The notes under the pieces were generated by a model, which saw nothing but the letters and a program-made list of their open reading frames with translations, searched no databases and was not told the origin of the DNA. The position numbers were made by a program, and so were the translations under genes. A DNA stretch of 64,000 nt from Methanococcus aeolicus Nankai-3 (GTDB lineage Archaea; AGJL01; Methanococci; Methanococcales; Methanococcaceae), in contig NC_009635.1 of the NCBI RefSeq assembly GCF_000017185.1, positions 932,563-996,562 on the forward strand, given 5' to 3'. Shown one piece after another: positions 53,281-61,685 of this stretch (its first letter is position 1; each line of letters starts with the position of its first letter).

Positions 53281-53330
53281 CCGTAAAACATTTTTGACCA
53301 TTATTTTTAAAAAAATAAGATATAATTTTA
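53281..53330 (-). promoter_or_regulatory. Shared upstream element, copy 2
   Basis: On the minus strand ATGGTCAAAAATGTTTTACG, preceded by TAAAATTATATCTTATTTTT, repeats the element at 51591-51640. It lies about 75 bp upstream of the acr3 TATA box, so here it is not the core promoter. Confidence 0.45.
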
Positions 53331-53372
53331 GTAGATTAACTATAAATTAATTTAATAATATATATTATTCTA

Positions 53373-53966
53373 TTATTTAACTGGTTCTATTTTAAAATAG
53401 CAGGCGTCTGCTCCCTGTGCCATGCATCTTATTTCATCCACCACCACAGTTTTATTTAGTATGCATTCATAGGCACCAGCAAGGACTCCCGCATCAAAAT
53501 AACATATGGATTCATTGGATTTCAAACCATCGCACAATGCACAGTCATTTACTTTTATAATAACGGGATTTTTACTTTCAATTTTCAATACTCCCAAGTT
53601 ATTTTTTCTGAAAAATTTTTTCAATTCCATATAATTTTTTGGATTAATATGCCGTCCAAACTCATATCCAATATCGTATAATGTAATTTCAGAGTTTAAC
53701 TCTTTAATTTTTTTCATCATAATCATAATCATAAGTCGTAATATTTCCAATGGGACATATTCTTTAATATTTCTATTTGTATATTTGCTTTCAATAAATG
53801 TGTATTTTTCTTTGTCATATCCCTTTTTTAAATGCTCAACAGTTTCCTTTATGAGCTCATCATCATTTGAAAGATAAATACCTCCTCCCTGTGTCGCGTC
53901 ATCATCATTCTTCCCCAATATTGTAAGGAAGTCCTCCATATTTTTTGTTTTTAACTCCATTTTCAT
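53373..53966 (-). CDS. V4R-domain protein
   Basis: The C-terminal half of this 197-residue protein matches the V4R (4-vinyl reductase) ligand-binding domain: DCALCDGL near 140, CYFDAGVLAGAYE, and CMAQGADACYFKI at the end, giving the cysteines typical of the archaeal version. The N-terminal half is helical. V4R proteins sense or handle small ligands or metals and sometimes regulate nearby genes. It may serve the adjoining ars or sulfur genes. Confidence 0.78.
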   Translation of the reverse strand: MKMELKTKNMEDFLTILGKNDDDATQGGGIYLSNDDELIKETVEHLKKGYDKEKYTFIESKYTNRNIKEYVPLEILRLMIMIMMKKIKELNSEITLYDIGYEFGRHINPKNYMELKKFFRKNNLGVLKIESKNPVIIKVNDCALCDGLKSNESICYFDAGVLAGAYECILNKTVVVDEIRCMAQGADACYFKIEPVK

Positions 53967-54116
53967 GTTATCTCTTCAAATACTTTTTTATATATTTATA
54001 TTTATTACATACAACTTACATATAATGATAATGGTGCGAATAACGGTAAAATACGCTGAAAAAGAGACGAAAAACGGAATAATGAAGAGTTAATAAATTA
54101 AAGAAAATAATATTAT

Positions 54117-54872
54117 TTATAATCTGTAAAATTCCTTTGCATTTTTATATGTGGAGCTCCCTATTTTATCATCTTCAACTCCAATTTTTTGCATATATAA
54201 TTTTGTTCTCGGCAAGGCATAAATATCCGCCTTTAAACTACCCAAATCACTGCTTAGGATGAATTTTTTATTATAATTTTTTATTATTTCCGATGCTTCC
54301 ATAGGGCTTATTTTCATAGGTTGTTGCACTGTTAAACCAATATAAACATCCCTATCTATTAAATCCACAGTATCCTTATTGATGTGGTCAATCATTACTA
54401 AATCATCCTTTATTTTCACTTCATCCAAAATTTTTAAAATTTCAATTAATGCCTCTTTCTTATTCTTTTCAGGAGTATGAACAATTATCGGCATGTTGTA
54501 ATCCTTTGCTAAATACAACTGCTCTTTTAAAAGGTTTTTCTCATCATCGGTTAAATAATGTAGTCCAGTTTCCCCAATAGCTACAACATTTTCAATATCT
54601 AAAAACTCTGGAAGTTTTTTTATAAGGAGCTCCCAGTTTTTAGGATATCCCATAGGATGAGCCCCCACTGCAACCTTAACATCAACTCCTGCCATTTTTC
54701 CTCTTTTAGTCTCTAAGTTAATCAACCTATCCCAATGGTCTAAACAAACTTCTGGAACGCTCATTTTATATGGGTCATGGGCACAGGTAATTATTGTTTC
54801 AATTCCACATAATGCCATTTTCTCTAAATCCTCAAAACTTCTTACATCCAAATGAGTATGGGCATCTATCAT
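54117..54872 (-). CDS. TatD-related metal-dependent hydrolase (COG1099)
   Basis: The 251-residue TIM-barrel protein has the metal ligands of the TatD family: MIDAHTHLD at the start, AVGAHPMGYP, AIGETGLHYL, IIVHTPEKN, MIDHINKDT and SSDLGS. The archaeal COG1099 group has no proven substrate; DNase or other phosphoesterase activity is possible. It starts the run of genes leading into the sulfur-relay cluster downstream of it only by strand; the spacing is over 100 bp. Confidence 0.82.
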   Translation of the reverse strand: MIDAHTHLDVRSFEDLEKMALCGIETIITCAHDPYKMSVPEVCLDHWDRLINLETKRGKMAGVDVKVAVGAHPMGYPKNWELLIKKLPEFLDIENVVAIGETGLHYLTDDEKNLLKEQLYLAKDYNMPIIVHTPEKNKKEALIEILKILDEVKIKDDLVMIDHINKDTVDLIDRDVYIGLTVQQPMKISPMEASEIIKNYNKKFILSSDLGSLKADIYALPRTKLYMQKIGVEDDKIGSSTYKNAKEFYRL

Positions 54873-54983
54873 AAAATCACCTTAAATAATTTAAACATGA
54901 TTAAATAGGATTTTTAAAATAAAAACTTAATGAAAATAATTTAATTAAAATGTAAGAAATACATATAAAAACTAAAAAATAAA

Positions 54984-55331
54984 TTATTTAGTTAAATAAT
55001 AATAAAACTTCTCATCATCTGCAAGGCAGTGGATTGTTGCCTGCCTAATTCCAAAGTTTGCGCCTATCTTTTTTGCAAACTGCTTTTCCATATCTATAGT
55101 TTCGTTTAAAACTTCTACAATATCGCCATCGTTGTTTATGTTTATTGTAGGTTTCTCATTGTAGTATATTATATATTTTTCATACAGGAGCTCCGCATCC
55201 TCCATCTGAACCTTTGAAAAATCATTTAACAATTCATTATTGTATTGTTCAATCGAACATAATTTGGCAATTATTGATAGTTTCATTTTATTTGATATTA
55301 TTTTTACTACATTTTCTTTTAAATGTTCCAT
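54984..55331 (-). CDS. Uncharacterised protein of the sulfur-relay cluster
   Basis: The 115-residue acidic protein has no motif I recognise. It contains two cysteines (LCSIEQY near 28 and IHCLADDEK near 103). It is the last gene of the tight DsrF/DsrE/DsrH/DsrE2 run, beginning 8 bp after DsrF, with a GGTGAAA binding site. Position suggests a role in the same sulfur-handling process. Confidence 0.6.
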   Translation of the reverse strand: MEHLKENVVKIISNKMKLSIIAKLCSIEQYNNELLNDFSKVQMEDAELLYEKYIIYYNEKPTININNDGDIVEVLNETIDMEKQFAKKIGANFGIRQATIHCLADDEKFYYYLTK

Positions 55332-55339
55332 TATTTCAC

Positions 55340-55702
55340 CTAAAAGGTAATTACATCTTCATATTCGTTTAAAATATTTTTTAATTCCATATATCTCACT
55401 ACCTCAACATCATCCAGTATGTCGTCGGTTTCTATTTCCCTTTCCTTTAAACACTCCTCAATACAATATATTTTGCATCCAAAAGCACTTAAATTATTTA
55501 TCACATCCACAATTGAAGGCATTCCCAATTCCTCTGGTTTTTGCCCAGATTTAGCATTATAAACCCCGTCATGAATTAAAATGACATCGGATTTTTCAAT
55601 AATTCCGCTGGCAATTTGGGACAGTGCAAACATCATGCCGGCGAAGGAATCTTCACTTCCATAAGGTGGCTTTAATATTATTGTAATAAGTGATTTAACC
55701 AT
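55340..55702 (-). CDS. DsrF/TusC-like protein
   Basis: The 120-residue protein matches the DsrE/DsrF family fold: LITIILKPPYGSEDSFAGMMFAL, then VILIHDGVY and a cysteine-containing end of the sheet (FGCKIYCIEECLKE). In TusBCD and DsrEFH complexes this is the non-catalytic C/F subunit that assembles with E and H. The gene order E, F-like here and the 4-nt spacing support that. Confidence 0.78.
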   Translation of the reverse strand: MVKSLITIILKPPYGSEDSFAGMMFALSQIASGIIEKSDVILIHDGVYNAKSGQKPEELGMPSIVDVINNLSAFGCKIYCIEECLKEREIETDDILDDVEVVRYMELKNILNEYEDVITF

Positions 55703-55706
55703 TATT

Positions 55707-56063
55707 TCACCTTGTAAGTGTAATTACTCTATCACTATCTGCTATATATTTTGAAAGGTCGTTGGTTAAACTTCCGATTTTACATCCTTCAATTACATTT
55801 TCCTCATAAATTCCCCTTGCATTTGCACATGTGCTACATGCCGCCACGACCATACCTTTATCCATTAACTCTTTAATCGTGGTTCCAAGATTTGGGAATC
55901 TTTTTGGGGCTTGTTTATCTATTATTGCAGTGATTCCTTCACCGTAGAAAAACATATTTACTTTATGCCCTTTTTTTAATGCGGATTCTGCCAGTTTTAC
56001 GGCAAAATTACCGTCCATATTCATCATGGCACCAGATTTTAAAATAATAGTTAATGTTTTCAT
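55707..56063 (-). CDS. DsrE/TusD-like sulfurtransferase subunit
   Basis: The 118-residue protein has the DsrE fold (LTIILKSGAMMNMDGNFAVK) and the persulfide-carrying region VVAACSTCANARGI, with C76 and C79 in the position of the active cysteine of TusD/DsrE. It would accept sulfur from TusA. Tight spacing on both sides places it with DsrF and DsrH subunits. Confidence 0.82.
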   Translation of the reverse strand: MKTLTIILKSGAMMNMDGNFAVKLAESALKKGHKVNMFFYGEGITAIIDKQAPKRFPNLGTTIKELMDKGMVVAACSTCANARGIYEENVIEGCKIGSLTNDLSKYIADSDRVITLTR

Positions 56064-56072
56064 AAACCCACC

Positions 56073-56360
56073 TTAAAGAGTAATCACTTGGTTATATTTT
56101 TCCATAATCAAATCCACCGCTGTATCGTAATCAATGAGCTCCGTTTCTTCAATAGTTTCAAACCCCCTTGCATGTGCGTCATTCTCCATTGCATATATTT
56201 TATAATGGAGCTCCCTAAGTTTGTTCCTCATGTTTGAAGTTGTGGCATAGTATATCCCATCTTCTGCAAGAAGAACTCCATCGTTACCATCTTTTAATTT
56301 TTCCATTACTTCAATGGCATTACACTCAAAAGGAGATTTTAAAAGAATAAATAGTGTCAT
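56073..56360 (-). CDS. DsrH/TusB-like subunit
   Basis: The 95-residue protein resembles DsrH/TusB: TLFILLKSPFE at the start, VLLAEDGIYYA in the middle and AMENDAHARGFE, matching the family's DveARG segment. Its only cysteine is in the N-terminal loop. It is between the DsrE and DsrE2 genes with 4-9 nt gaps. Confidence 0.78.
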   Translation of the reverse strand: MTLFILLKSPFECNAIEVMEKLKDGNDGVLLAEDGIYYATTSNMRNKLRELHYKIYAMENDAHARGFETIEETELIDYDTAVDLIMEKYNQVITL

Positions 56361-56364
56361 TAAA

Positions 56365-56781
56365 TCACCCTATGAAAAGCTGAACTTTTGCATCCATTGC
56401 AAGGTCTATAAATTTTGTGGCTCCAACTATTTCCACTCCATCAATTAAATCTTCTTCTTTTACTCCCATTATACTCATAGAAGTGCTACATGCATAAAGC
56501 TTAGCACCTAAATCGATAGTCTGTTGTCGAGATTCCTCAAATCCGCCAATATTCTGCTTTTTCATTTTCTTTTCCATCATCTTTACCCCCAAACTTCCAA
56601 ATAATCTATATATTCCAGGAAGTTTAGGCTTAGCATTCTTCTTTAATACTTCAAGTCCAAAAAATGTAAAGAAAATATGTACCTCCATCCCCATGGATGC
56701 ACCTATGGTTCCAAGAATAAAAGCCATCATTGCCTTATCAAAAGTGCCTTCTGAAACCACAAGTGCCATTTTATCGGCCAT
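56365..56781 (-). CDS. DsrE2-like membrane-associated sulfur carrier (COG2210)
   Basis: The 138-residue protein matches the DsrE2 family: MALVVSEGTFDKAMMAFILGT with a hydrophobic first helix, LPGIYRLFGS, and the conserved cysteine in LYACSTSMSIMG. DsrE2 proteins often accompany TusA and rhodanese in sulfur oxidisers; here TusA is encoded directly upstream. It probably works as a persulfide carrier at the membrane. Confidence 0.83.
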   Translation of the reverse strand: MADKMALVVSEGTFDKAMMAFILGTIGASMGMEVHIFFTFFGLEVLKKNAKPKLPGIYRLFGSLGVKMMEKKMKKQNIGGFEESRQQTIDLGAKLYACSTSMSIMGVKEEDLIDGVEIVGATKFIDLAMDAKVQLFIG

Positions 56782-56850
56782 AATACCACCAAATAGTAAA
56801 TAAAAAAATATAAAAAAATAAAATAGAAAATAATAATAGATATTAAGACT

Positions 56851-57069
56851 TTATTTTTTCTTAATTTTGAAGGCTAAAATCCCATTTTCTTCGGTCATTT
56901 CAACCAATTCATTTCCTGTTCTATTACACCATGCTGGAACATCTTCTTTTGCCCCAACATCATCAGCTATGAGCTCTAAAATCTCCCCTTCCTTTAACTC
57001 CTTCATTTTCTTAGCGAGCTCTACAATGGGCATTGGACATTGTAATCCTCTCGCATCTAATGTAGCCAT
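56851..57069 (-). CDS. tusA: TusA sulfur-carrier protein
   Basis: The 72-residue protein has the TusA signature RGLQCPMPIVELAKKM, with the persulfide cysteine C11 followed by PMP, and the C-terminal GAKEDVPAWCNRTGNELV. It hands sulfur to DsrE-type partners, all encoded next to it. GGTG precedes the ATG. Confidence 0.92.
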   Translation of the reverse strand: MATLDARGLQCPMPIVELAKKMKELKEGEILELIADDVGAKEDVPAWCNRTGNELVEMTEENGILAFKIKKK

Positions 57070-57100
57070 ATTTACACCTTTTAATTAGTATTAAATATCG

Positions 57101-57292
57101 TTAAAATTTAACCTTTACTGCCCCTGTTGGACATACATCTTCACAAACTCCACAGCCTGTGCATTCATCTTCATGAGCTACAACAACTTTTTCTCCATCA
57201 ACTTCAAAAACTTCCATAGGGCAGTTTTTTTCACATTCTCCACATTCTTTTGCTCCTTTGCATGTGTCATAGTTAATAGTTACACTTACCAT
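57101..57292 (-). CDS. Ferredoxin, 2[4Fe-4S]
   Basis: The 63-residue protein has two cluster motifs: CKGAKECGECEKNCP and CTGCGVCEDVCPTGA. The first has a longer spacing (CX4CX2CX3C form) than the classic CX2CX2CX3C, seen in some methanogen ferredoxins. It likely supplies electrons to the neighbouring hybrid-cluster protein or sulfur enzymes. Confidence 0.9.
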   Translation of the reverse strand: MVSVTINYDTCKGAKECGECEKNCPMEVFEVDGEKVVVAHEDECTGCGVCEDVCPTGAVKVKF

Positions 57293-57355
57293 ATATTATC
57301 ACCATATTATAAATTACATCGATATATTTAGTTATTATTCAACTTTTCAACTTTA

Positions 57356-57706
57356 TTATTCAACTTTATTGGGTTCTTCTGGACCGCCTATTTTTGAAGG
57401 ATGTGGTGCTTTGATTACAAAGAATTCAAGAACCTCACATGTTAAATTTTGAGCAATCATCTTTGTATTGAACGGCAAATGAATTATTGTTCCAGCAGGA
57501 TATACTTTTGGCTCTTGGTCTTCCAGAGTTAATGTCATCTCTCCCTTTATAACTATTAAATGAACCTTTGAGTTTGTAAAGTGCTTAGGTGTGCCTTCTC
57601 CTTTTGGAAATATCATATGGATAATTTGAACATCGTCGGTATTAACTATTTTTTCCACGGTCTTTGAATCCGATTCAGTAGTAAAATTGTATGTTTTTTC
57701 TATCAT
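57356..57706 (-). CDS. Cupin-domain protein
   Basis: The 116-residue protein has the cupin pattern: FPKGEGTPKHFTNSKVHLIVIKGEMTL and AGTIIHLPFNTKM, with histidines that may bind a metal. No substrate is indicated. It lies between the ferredoxin and hcp genes on the same strand, so a role in the same stress response is plausible. Confidence 0.8.
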   Translation of the reverse strand: MIEKTYNFTTESDSKTVEKIVNTDDVQIIHMIFPKGEGTPKHFTNSKVHLIVIKGEMTLTLEDQEPKVYPAGTIIHLPFNTKMIAQNLTCEVLEFFVIKAPHPSKIGGPEEPNKVE

Positions 57707-57808
57707 AAAATCACCATAAAATAAAAATAAAAATAAAAAAATAAATTTCGTAGGTAATTCTGTGTGCTTTCAGGTGTAATGAATTTAATATTTAATAATA
57801 TTTCATTC

Positions 57809-59584
57809 TTACTGATTTATCATTTTTTCAATGTCTTCATCAACTGTGGATATTGCTCCAATTCCAAAGTTTTCTACAAGAACATTTGCTACATTAGGTG
57901 ATAAAAATGCCGGTAGCGTTGGACCTAAATATATATTCTTTACACCGAGGTGTAATAATGCCAACAATACAGCAACAGCTTTTTGCTCATACCATGCTAC
58001 ATTATATGCTATTGGTAAGTCATTTATATCCTCTAATTCAAATACTTCTTTCAATTTAAGGGCTATCACAGCTAATGAATAACAGTCATTACATTGTCCT
58101 GCATCCAATACTCTTGGAATTCCCCCAATATCCCCTAAATTCAATTTATTGTATCTGTATTTTGCACATCCTGCTGTTAATATAATTGTATCCTCTGGAA
58201 GTGCCTTAGCAAATTCTGTGTAATAATTTCTTGAATTATGTCTTCCATCACATCCAGCCATTACAACAAATTTTCTTACTGCTCCAGACTTCACAGCTTC
58301 AACAACTTTATCCGCCAATGCAAATACTTGGTTGTGAGCAAATCCTCCAACTATCTTACCAGTTTCAATTTGTTTTGGTGGGGCACATTTTTTAGCCTTT
58401 TCGATTACTTCTGAGAAATCTTTGTTTCCATTTTCATCAACTGGAATATATTTTAAACCGGGGTACCCTACAACTCCTGTTGTATATATTCTATCAACAT
58501 AGCTTTCTGCGGGTGGAACGATACAATTTGTTGTCATTACAATTGGTCCATTGAATGATTCAAACTCGCTTTTTTGTGTATGCCATGCGCCACCATAGTT
58601 TCCTACAAAGTGGTCATATTTCTTAAATGCTGGGTAATAATGAGCTGGCAACATTTCACTGTGAGTATATACATCTACACCAGTTCCTTTTGTTTGCTCC
58701 AACAACTGTTCCATGTCTTTTAAATCATGTCCACTTATCAATATTGCTGGGTTGTTTCTTACCCCTATTTCAACCTCTGTTATTTCTGGGTGTCCGTATG
58801 TTTCTGTATTTGCTTTATCCAGTAAAGCCATTGTATCTACAACATATTTACCACATTCAAGAACAAAAGCTGTCAAGTCATCTCCTGAAAGTGTGTCATC
58901 AACTGTTGATGCCATAGCTTTTCTTATAAATTTATGCAATTCTTTATCATCGTATCCCAATACCATGGCATGATGTAAATATGCACTCATACCTTTTACT
59001 CCATAGGTCAATAATTCTCTTAAAGACCTTATATCTTCATTTTCTGTTGCCTGAACAGATACATCTAAGGAGTTAGCTTTTGCAATGATTTCCTCATCAT
59101 TTTCTGGCTTCCAGGTTACACAATCAGGCAAATCAACACTGCATCCACATGAACATGTTGGTGTAGCTTGGTCTCTAAGTGCCAATCCTTCTTTTATTTT
59201 TGATATGATATCTTGGTCGTCGAAATTTGCATTTGTAATGGTAGTAAATAATGCATCAACTATGTATTTATCTATTGCATCGTTTGAGTACCCTAAGTTT
59301 ATCCTAACTACACTCAATCCCTTTACCACATATATTAAAAGGTCCTGGAGATTAGCTACATTATCTTTTTTACCACATACCCCCGCTACGGTACATCCCG
59401 TATTTCTTGCTGTTTCTTGACATTGGAAACAGAACATTTTTGTTAATCTTGGAGATAATTCCATTTTTTCACCTTTTTTAATTTCTACTTCTGGTTCTAC
59501 TGCTAAAACGCCTTTATCCTTAGATACATTACTCCCTATTATTTTATCCACAATTGACTTTACTTTTTGTTGTATATCACTCAT
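57809..59584 (-). CDS. hcp: Hybrid-cluster protein (hydroxylamine reductase)
   Basis: The 591-residue protein has the N-terminal Fe-S cluster motif [17 protein letters not shown], an inner [12 protein letters not shown] segment, and hybrid-cluster ligands in [21 protein letters not shown] and [15 protein letters not shown]. Such proteins reduce nitric oxide or hydroxylamine and act in nitrosative stress. The N-terminal 45 residues are an extra, lysine-rich extension. It is flanked by an Fe-S protein upstream and a cupin and ferredoxin downstream. Confidence 0.93.
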   Translation of the reverse strand: MSDIQQKVKSIVDKIIGSNVSKDKGVLAVEPEVEIKKGEKMELSPRLTKMFCFQCQETARNTGCTVAGVCGKKDNVANLQDLLIYVVKGLSVVRINLGYSNDAIDKYIVDALFTTITNANFDDQDIISKIKEGLALRDQATPTCSCGCSVDLPDCVTWKPENDEEIIAKANSLDVSVQATENEDIRSLRELLTYGVKGMSAYLHHAMVLGYDDKELHKFIRKAMASTVDDTLSGDDLTAFVLECGKYVVDTMALLDKANTETYGHPEITEVEIGVRNNPAILISGHDLKDMEQLLEQTKGTGVDVYTHSEMLPAHYYPAFKKYDHFVGNYGGAWHTQKSEFESFNGPIVMTTNCIVPPAESYVDRIYTTGVVGYPGLKYIPVDENGNKDFSEVIEKAKKCAPPKQIETGKIVGGFAHNQVFALADKVVEAVKSGAVRKFVVMAGCDGRHNSRNYYTEFAKALPEDTIILTAGCAKYRYNKLNLGDIGGIPRVLDAGQCNDCYSLAVIALKLKEVFELEDINDLPIAYNVAWYEQKAVAVLLALLHLGVKNIYLGPTLPAFLSPNVANVLVENFGIGAISTVDEDIEKMINQ

Positions 59585-59744
59585 TATTTCACCCTAAATT
59601 ATAATAATATAATATTTCATTTTTTACTTATATCTATTGTTGATACCATTGGCCATCAATTTGATATAATTAGTAATATTATATTTATTATTTTTATTAC
59701 CCTATTATTCCTATTGTATTAATATATTTATCCTATTATTTATA

Positions 59745-60458
59745 CTATTTTATTAATTTACCATCCAATGAAATTATATATGTATTTATTTCACAATCAA
59801 GTCCCTCTAATGCCTTCTGCACTATTTTACGCATTTCAGAACAGCAAGGCACACTCATAATTACTATATCTACTTTTTTTATGTCATTTAATTTAACAAT
59901 TGTCCTTATTTTTTCAGAATATCCCGAAATATCGTCTAATTTTGGACATCCGATTGCCAAAACTTTCCCCTTTAAGAATTTCTTGTGAAAATTTGCATAG
60001 GCAAATGGAACGCAATCTGCCACTATTGCCAATTCGGCATCTTTGAAGTAAGGTGCCATAGGATTTAAAAGGTGAAGCTGAACAGGCCAGTTCATTAATT
60101 CAGAATTTACTTCTACGCCCTCCGCTCCGCTTTCAATATTTGCCCCTCTGTTAAAGGTTTTTGCTACGGAGCTCGGGCATGAATGACCTGCATGACTACC
60201 ACCACATCCACCTTTCTTTTCATCCTCTTTTATCTCAACTTCTTCTTTTATTATATTCAAGGCATCAACAGGACACACATCTAAACAGGAGCCCACTCCA
60301 TCGCAGTGGATTTCCTTATCCTTATTCACCTTTACCTTCCCCGTCTCCTCGTCAGGAATTAGGATATTTTCCTCGCAGGCGTCAATACACAACCCGCATT
60401 TCTCATATCCTATACATTTGTCCTGGATTACTTCAACTTTATATTTGGTTATTTTCAT
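59745..60458 (-). CDS. Fe-S protein, ferredoxin domain plus conserved C-terminal domain
   Basis: The 237-residue protein starts with a two-cluster ferredoxin (CIGYEKCGLCIDACEE and CDGVGSCLDVCPVDA), has a Gly/Cys/His-rich linker (GGCGGSHAGHSCP), and then a domain of NWPVQLHLLNPMAPYFKDAE and AIGCPKLDD. Proteins of this type occur beside hcp genes and probably pass electrons to it. It is first in the hcp-sulfur block and has a GTCAAAAAT element upstream. Confidence 0.82.
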   Translation of the reverse strand: MKITKYKVEVIQDKCIGYEKCGLCIDACEENILIPDEETGKVKVNKDKEIHCDGVGSCLDVCPVDALNIIKEEVEIKEDEKKGGCGGSHAGHSCPSSVAKTFNRGANIESGAEGVEVNSELMNWPVQLHLLNPMAPYFKDAELAIVADCVPFAYANFHKKFLKGKVLAIGCPKLDDISGYSEKIRTIVKLNDIKKVDIVIMSVPCCSEMRKIVQKALEGLDCEINTYIISLDGKLIK

Positions 60459-60514
60459 AATATCACTACCATATAATTTATTTTCTAACTTTCACAATAT
60501 TAAAAGTGTATTTA

Positions 60515-60550
60515 ATAGTATAAAAAGATTTTTGACTGTTTTATGTCAAA
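60515..60550 (-). promoter_or_regulatory. Shared upstream element, copy 3 / promoter
   Basis: On the minus strand ACAGTCAAAAATCTTTTTATAC shares GTCAAAAAT-TTTT with the sites at 51591 and 53281. In this copy it looks like a BRE plus TATA (TTTTTATA), about 55-80 bp before the ATG at 60458. The AAAC and GACATAAAACAGTC around it add a partial inverted repeat. Confidence 0.4.
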
Positions 60551-60574
60551 AGAAGCTATAAAAATTGTTCTTTT

Positions 60575-60967
60575 TTATGCATAAATTGATATAATTAGTA
60601 TTACTATAATTAAAAAAAGTAATATTATTTTAATTCTCTTAACTCCTTTCAATTTATTCAAGGTATAATTTAGTTTATTCAAATTTACGCCCATCTTTTC
60701 ATAATTTTCAATAATATCTAATGAAATATCCTTTTTAATCAAATCATCCATTGTCTTAGAAGGAGCTCCTTTATTTCTTAGGTTTATAAATATATCTCTT
60801 GCCTTTTCTAAATCATAGTCATTTTCTATTAGTTTATTTATAACATCATCTGAAATATGTCTTTTCTTTAAATCTCCTACTGTCTTTCTTATCTTTGTTA
60901 AATAATCTACATTATTAGCGTTTTTAGTTATTTTAGATATAGAACTTTGAACTTTTAGATATTCCAT
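60575..60967 (-). CDS. Toxin-cassette N-terminal module with membrane-anchor tail (copy 1)
   Basis: Residues 8-60 are nearly identical to the N-terminal modules of the genes at 61686 and 63256 (SISKITKNANN, KKRHISDDVIN). The next part matches the 63256 gene further (LRNKGAPSKTMDDLIKKD). After about residue 105 it ends in one membrane helix (IILLFLIIVILIISIYA) instead of a nuclease domain. There is no binding site at the ATG; homology begins exactly there, so it is probably an orphan cassette produced by recombination. Confidence 0.55.
   Translation of the reverse strand: MEYLKVQSSISKITKNANNVDYLTKIRKTVGDLKKRHISDDVINKLIENDYDLEKARDIFINLRNKGAPSKTMDDLIKKDISLDIIENYEKMGVNLNKLNYTLNKLKGVKRIKIILLFLIIVILIISIYA
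60838..60967 (-). repeat. Cassette repeat, copy 1
   Basis: About 125 bp encoding the shared module (from ISKSS-like to ISDD-IN) recurs here, at 62128-62250 and at 63878-64000. Copies 1 and 3 remain similar for a further 70 bp. Copy 1 has lost one G and gained five bases near its 5' end. Confidence 0.8.
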
Positions 60968-61022
60968 TTGGATTATTTTATTTAATTATATAAATTATAC
61001 TAGATAAAAAAGAAAAAAATAG

Positions 61023-61670
61023 TCAAAATTCTGTTCCTAATAAATATTTAGAAACTTCTTTAACCTTATTAGTTAAAAAACTATGATTAAATGGATTTTC
61101 ATCTAATAATATTAAAAGACCTCCATCATCTAATTCTTCAACTTTATAAACTGGTGCAGATAAAATCCTATCCTTCCCAATGTTTTTAACAATCTTTGGA
61201 GATAATATCGTTAAGCCAGTTATTATTTTTGGCTTTCCTTCTTTAATAAGTTGTTCGTAAGTGGGAATATATTCATCTTCTAATTCTTCTCCATCGTAAT
61301 ATAAAACCATTAAAGGCGTTGTTTTTAAGTAAAGATTTTTTATAAGGTTAATTAGTTTATTTATTGAATTTACTGGCTGTCTCGATAAAGTGTAGAAAAA
61401 GGTTAATTCGAAAGAATTTTTTGAGATTAATAGGTCAAAACTACTATTTTCTACTGTAAAATTACTAATCAGTCCTGTATTGTATTTTGAAATCGATTCA
61501 CACACATTATTTAAGTTATCAGTATCAATATATATACAATCCGTTCCTACAGAAACAGCATCTAATTCTAAATCCGCCCCCAAATCCTCAATATATTTAA
61601 TTAGTTTGATAATATCCTGTTTATTCCATTTTTGTTTATTCAATATGTAATCTACACAATCGATAGTCAT
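61023..61670 (-). CDS. Predicted immunity protein for the cassette at 61686
   Basis: The 215-residue, overall acidic, soluble protein matches no family I recognise. It starts 15 bp after the toxin-like gene ends, with a proper GGCGAT binding site, whereas the toxin fragment itself has none. This is the usual toxin-then-immunity order. It contains LMVLYYDGEELEDEYIPTYEQL and a C-terminal LLILLDENPF. Confidence 0.5.
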   Translation of the reverse strand: MTIDCVDYILNKQKWNKQDIIKLIKYIEDLGADLELDAVSVGTDCIYIDTDNLNNVCESISKYNTGLISNFTVENSSFDLLISKNSFELTFFYTLSRQPVNSINKLINLIKNLYLKTTPLMVLYYDGEELEDEYIPTYEQLIKEGKPKIITGLTILSPKIVKNIGKDRILSAPVYKVEELDDGGLLILLDENPFNHSFLTNKVKEVSKYLLGTEF

Positions 61671-61685
61671 AATATCGCCATTTTA

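Noticed and set aside
54024-54090. Possible second C/D box sRNA (ATGATAA ... CTGA)
   Set aside because: The C box deviates from the consensus, there is no internal C'/D' pair with 12-nt spacing, and the region carries the promoter of the V4R gene.
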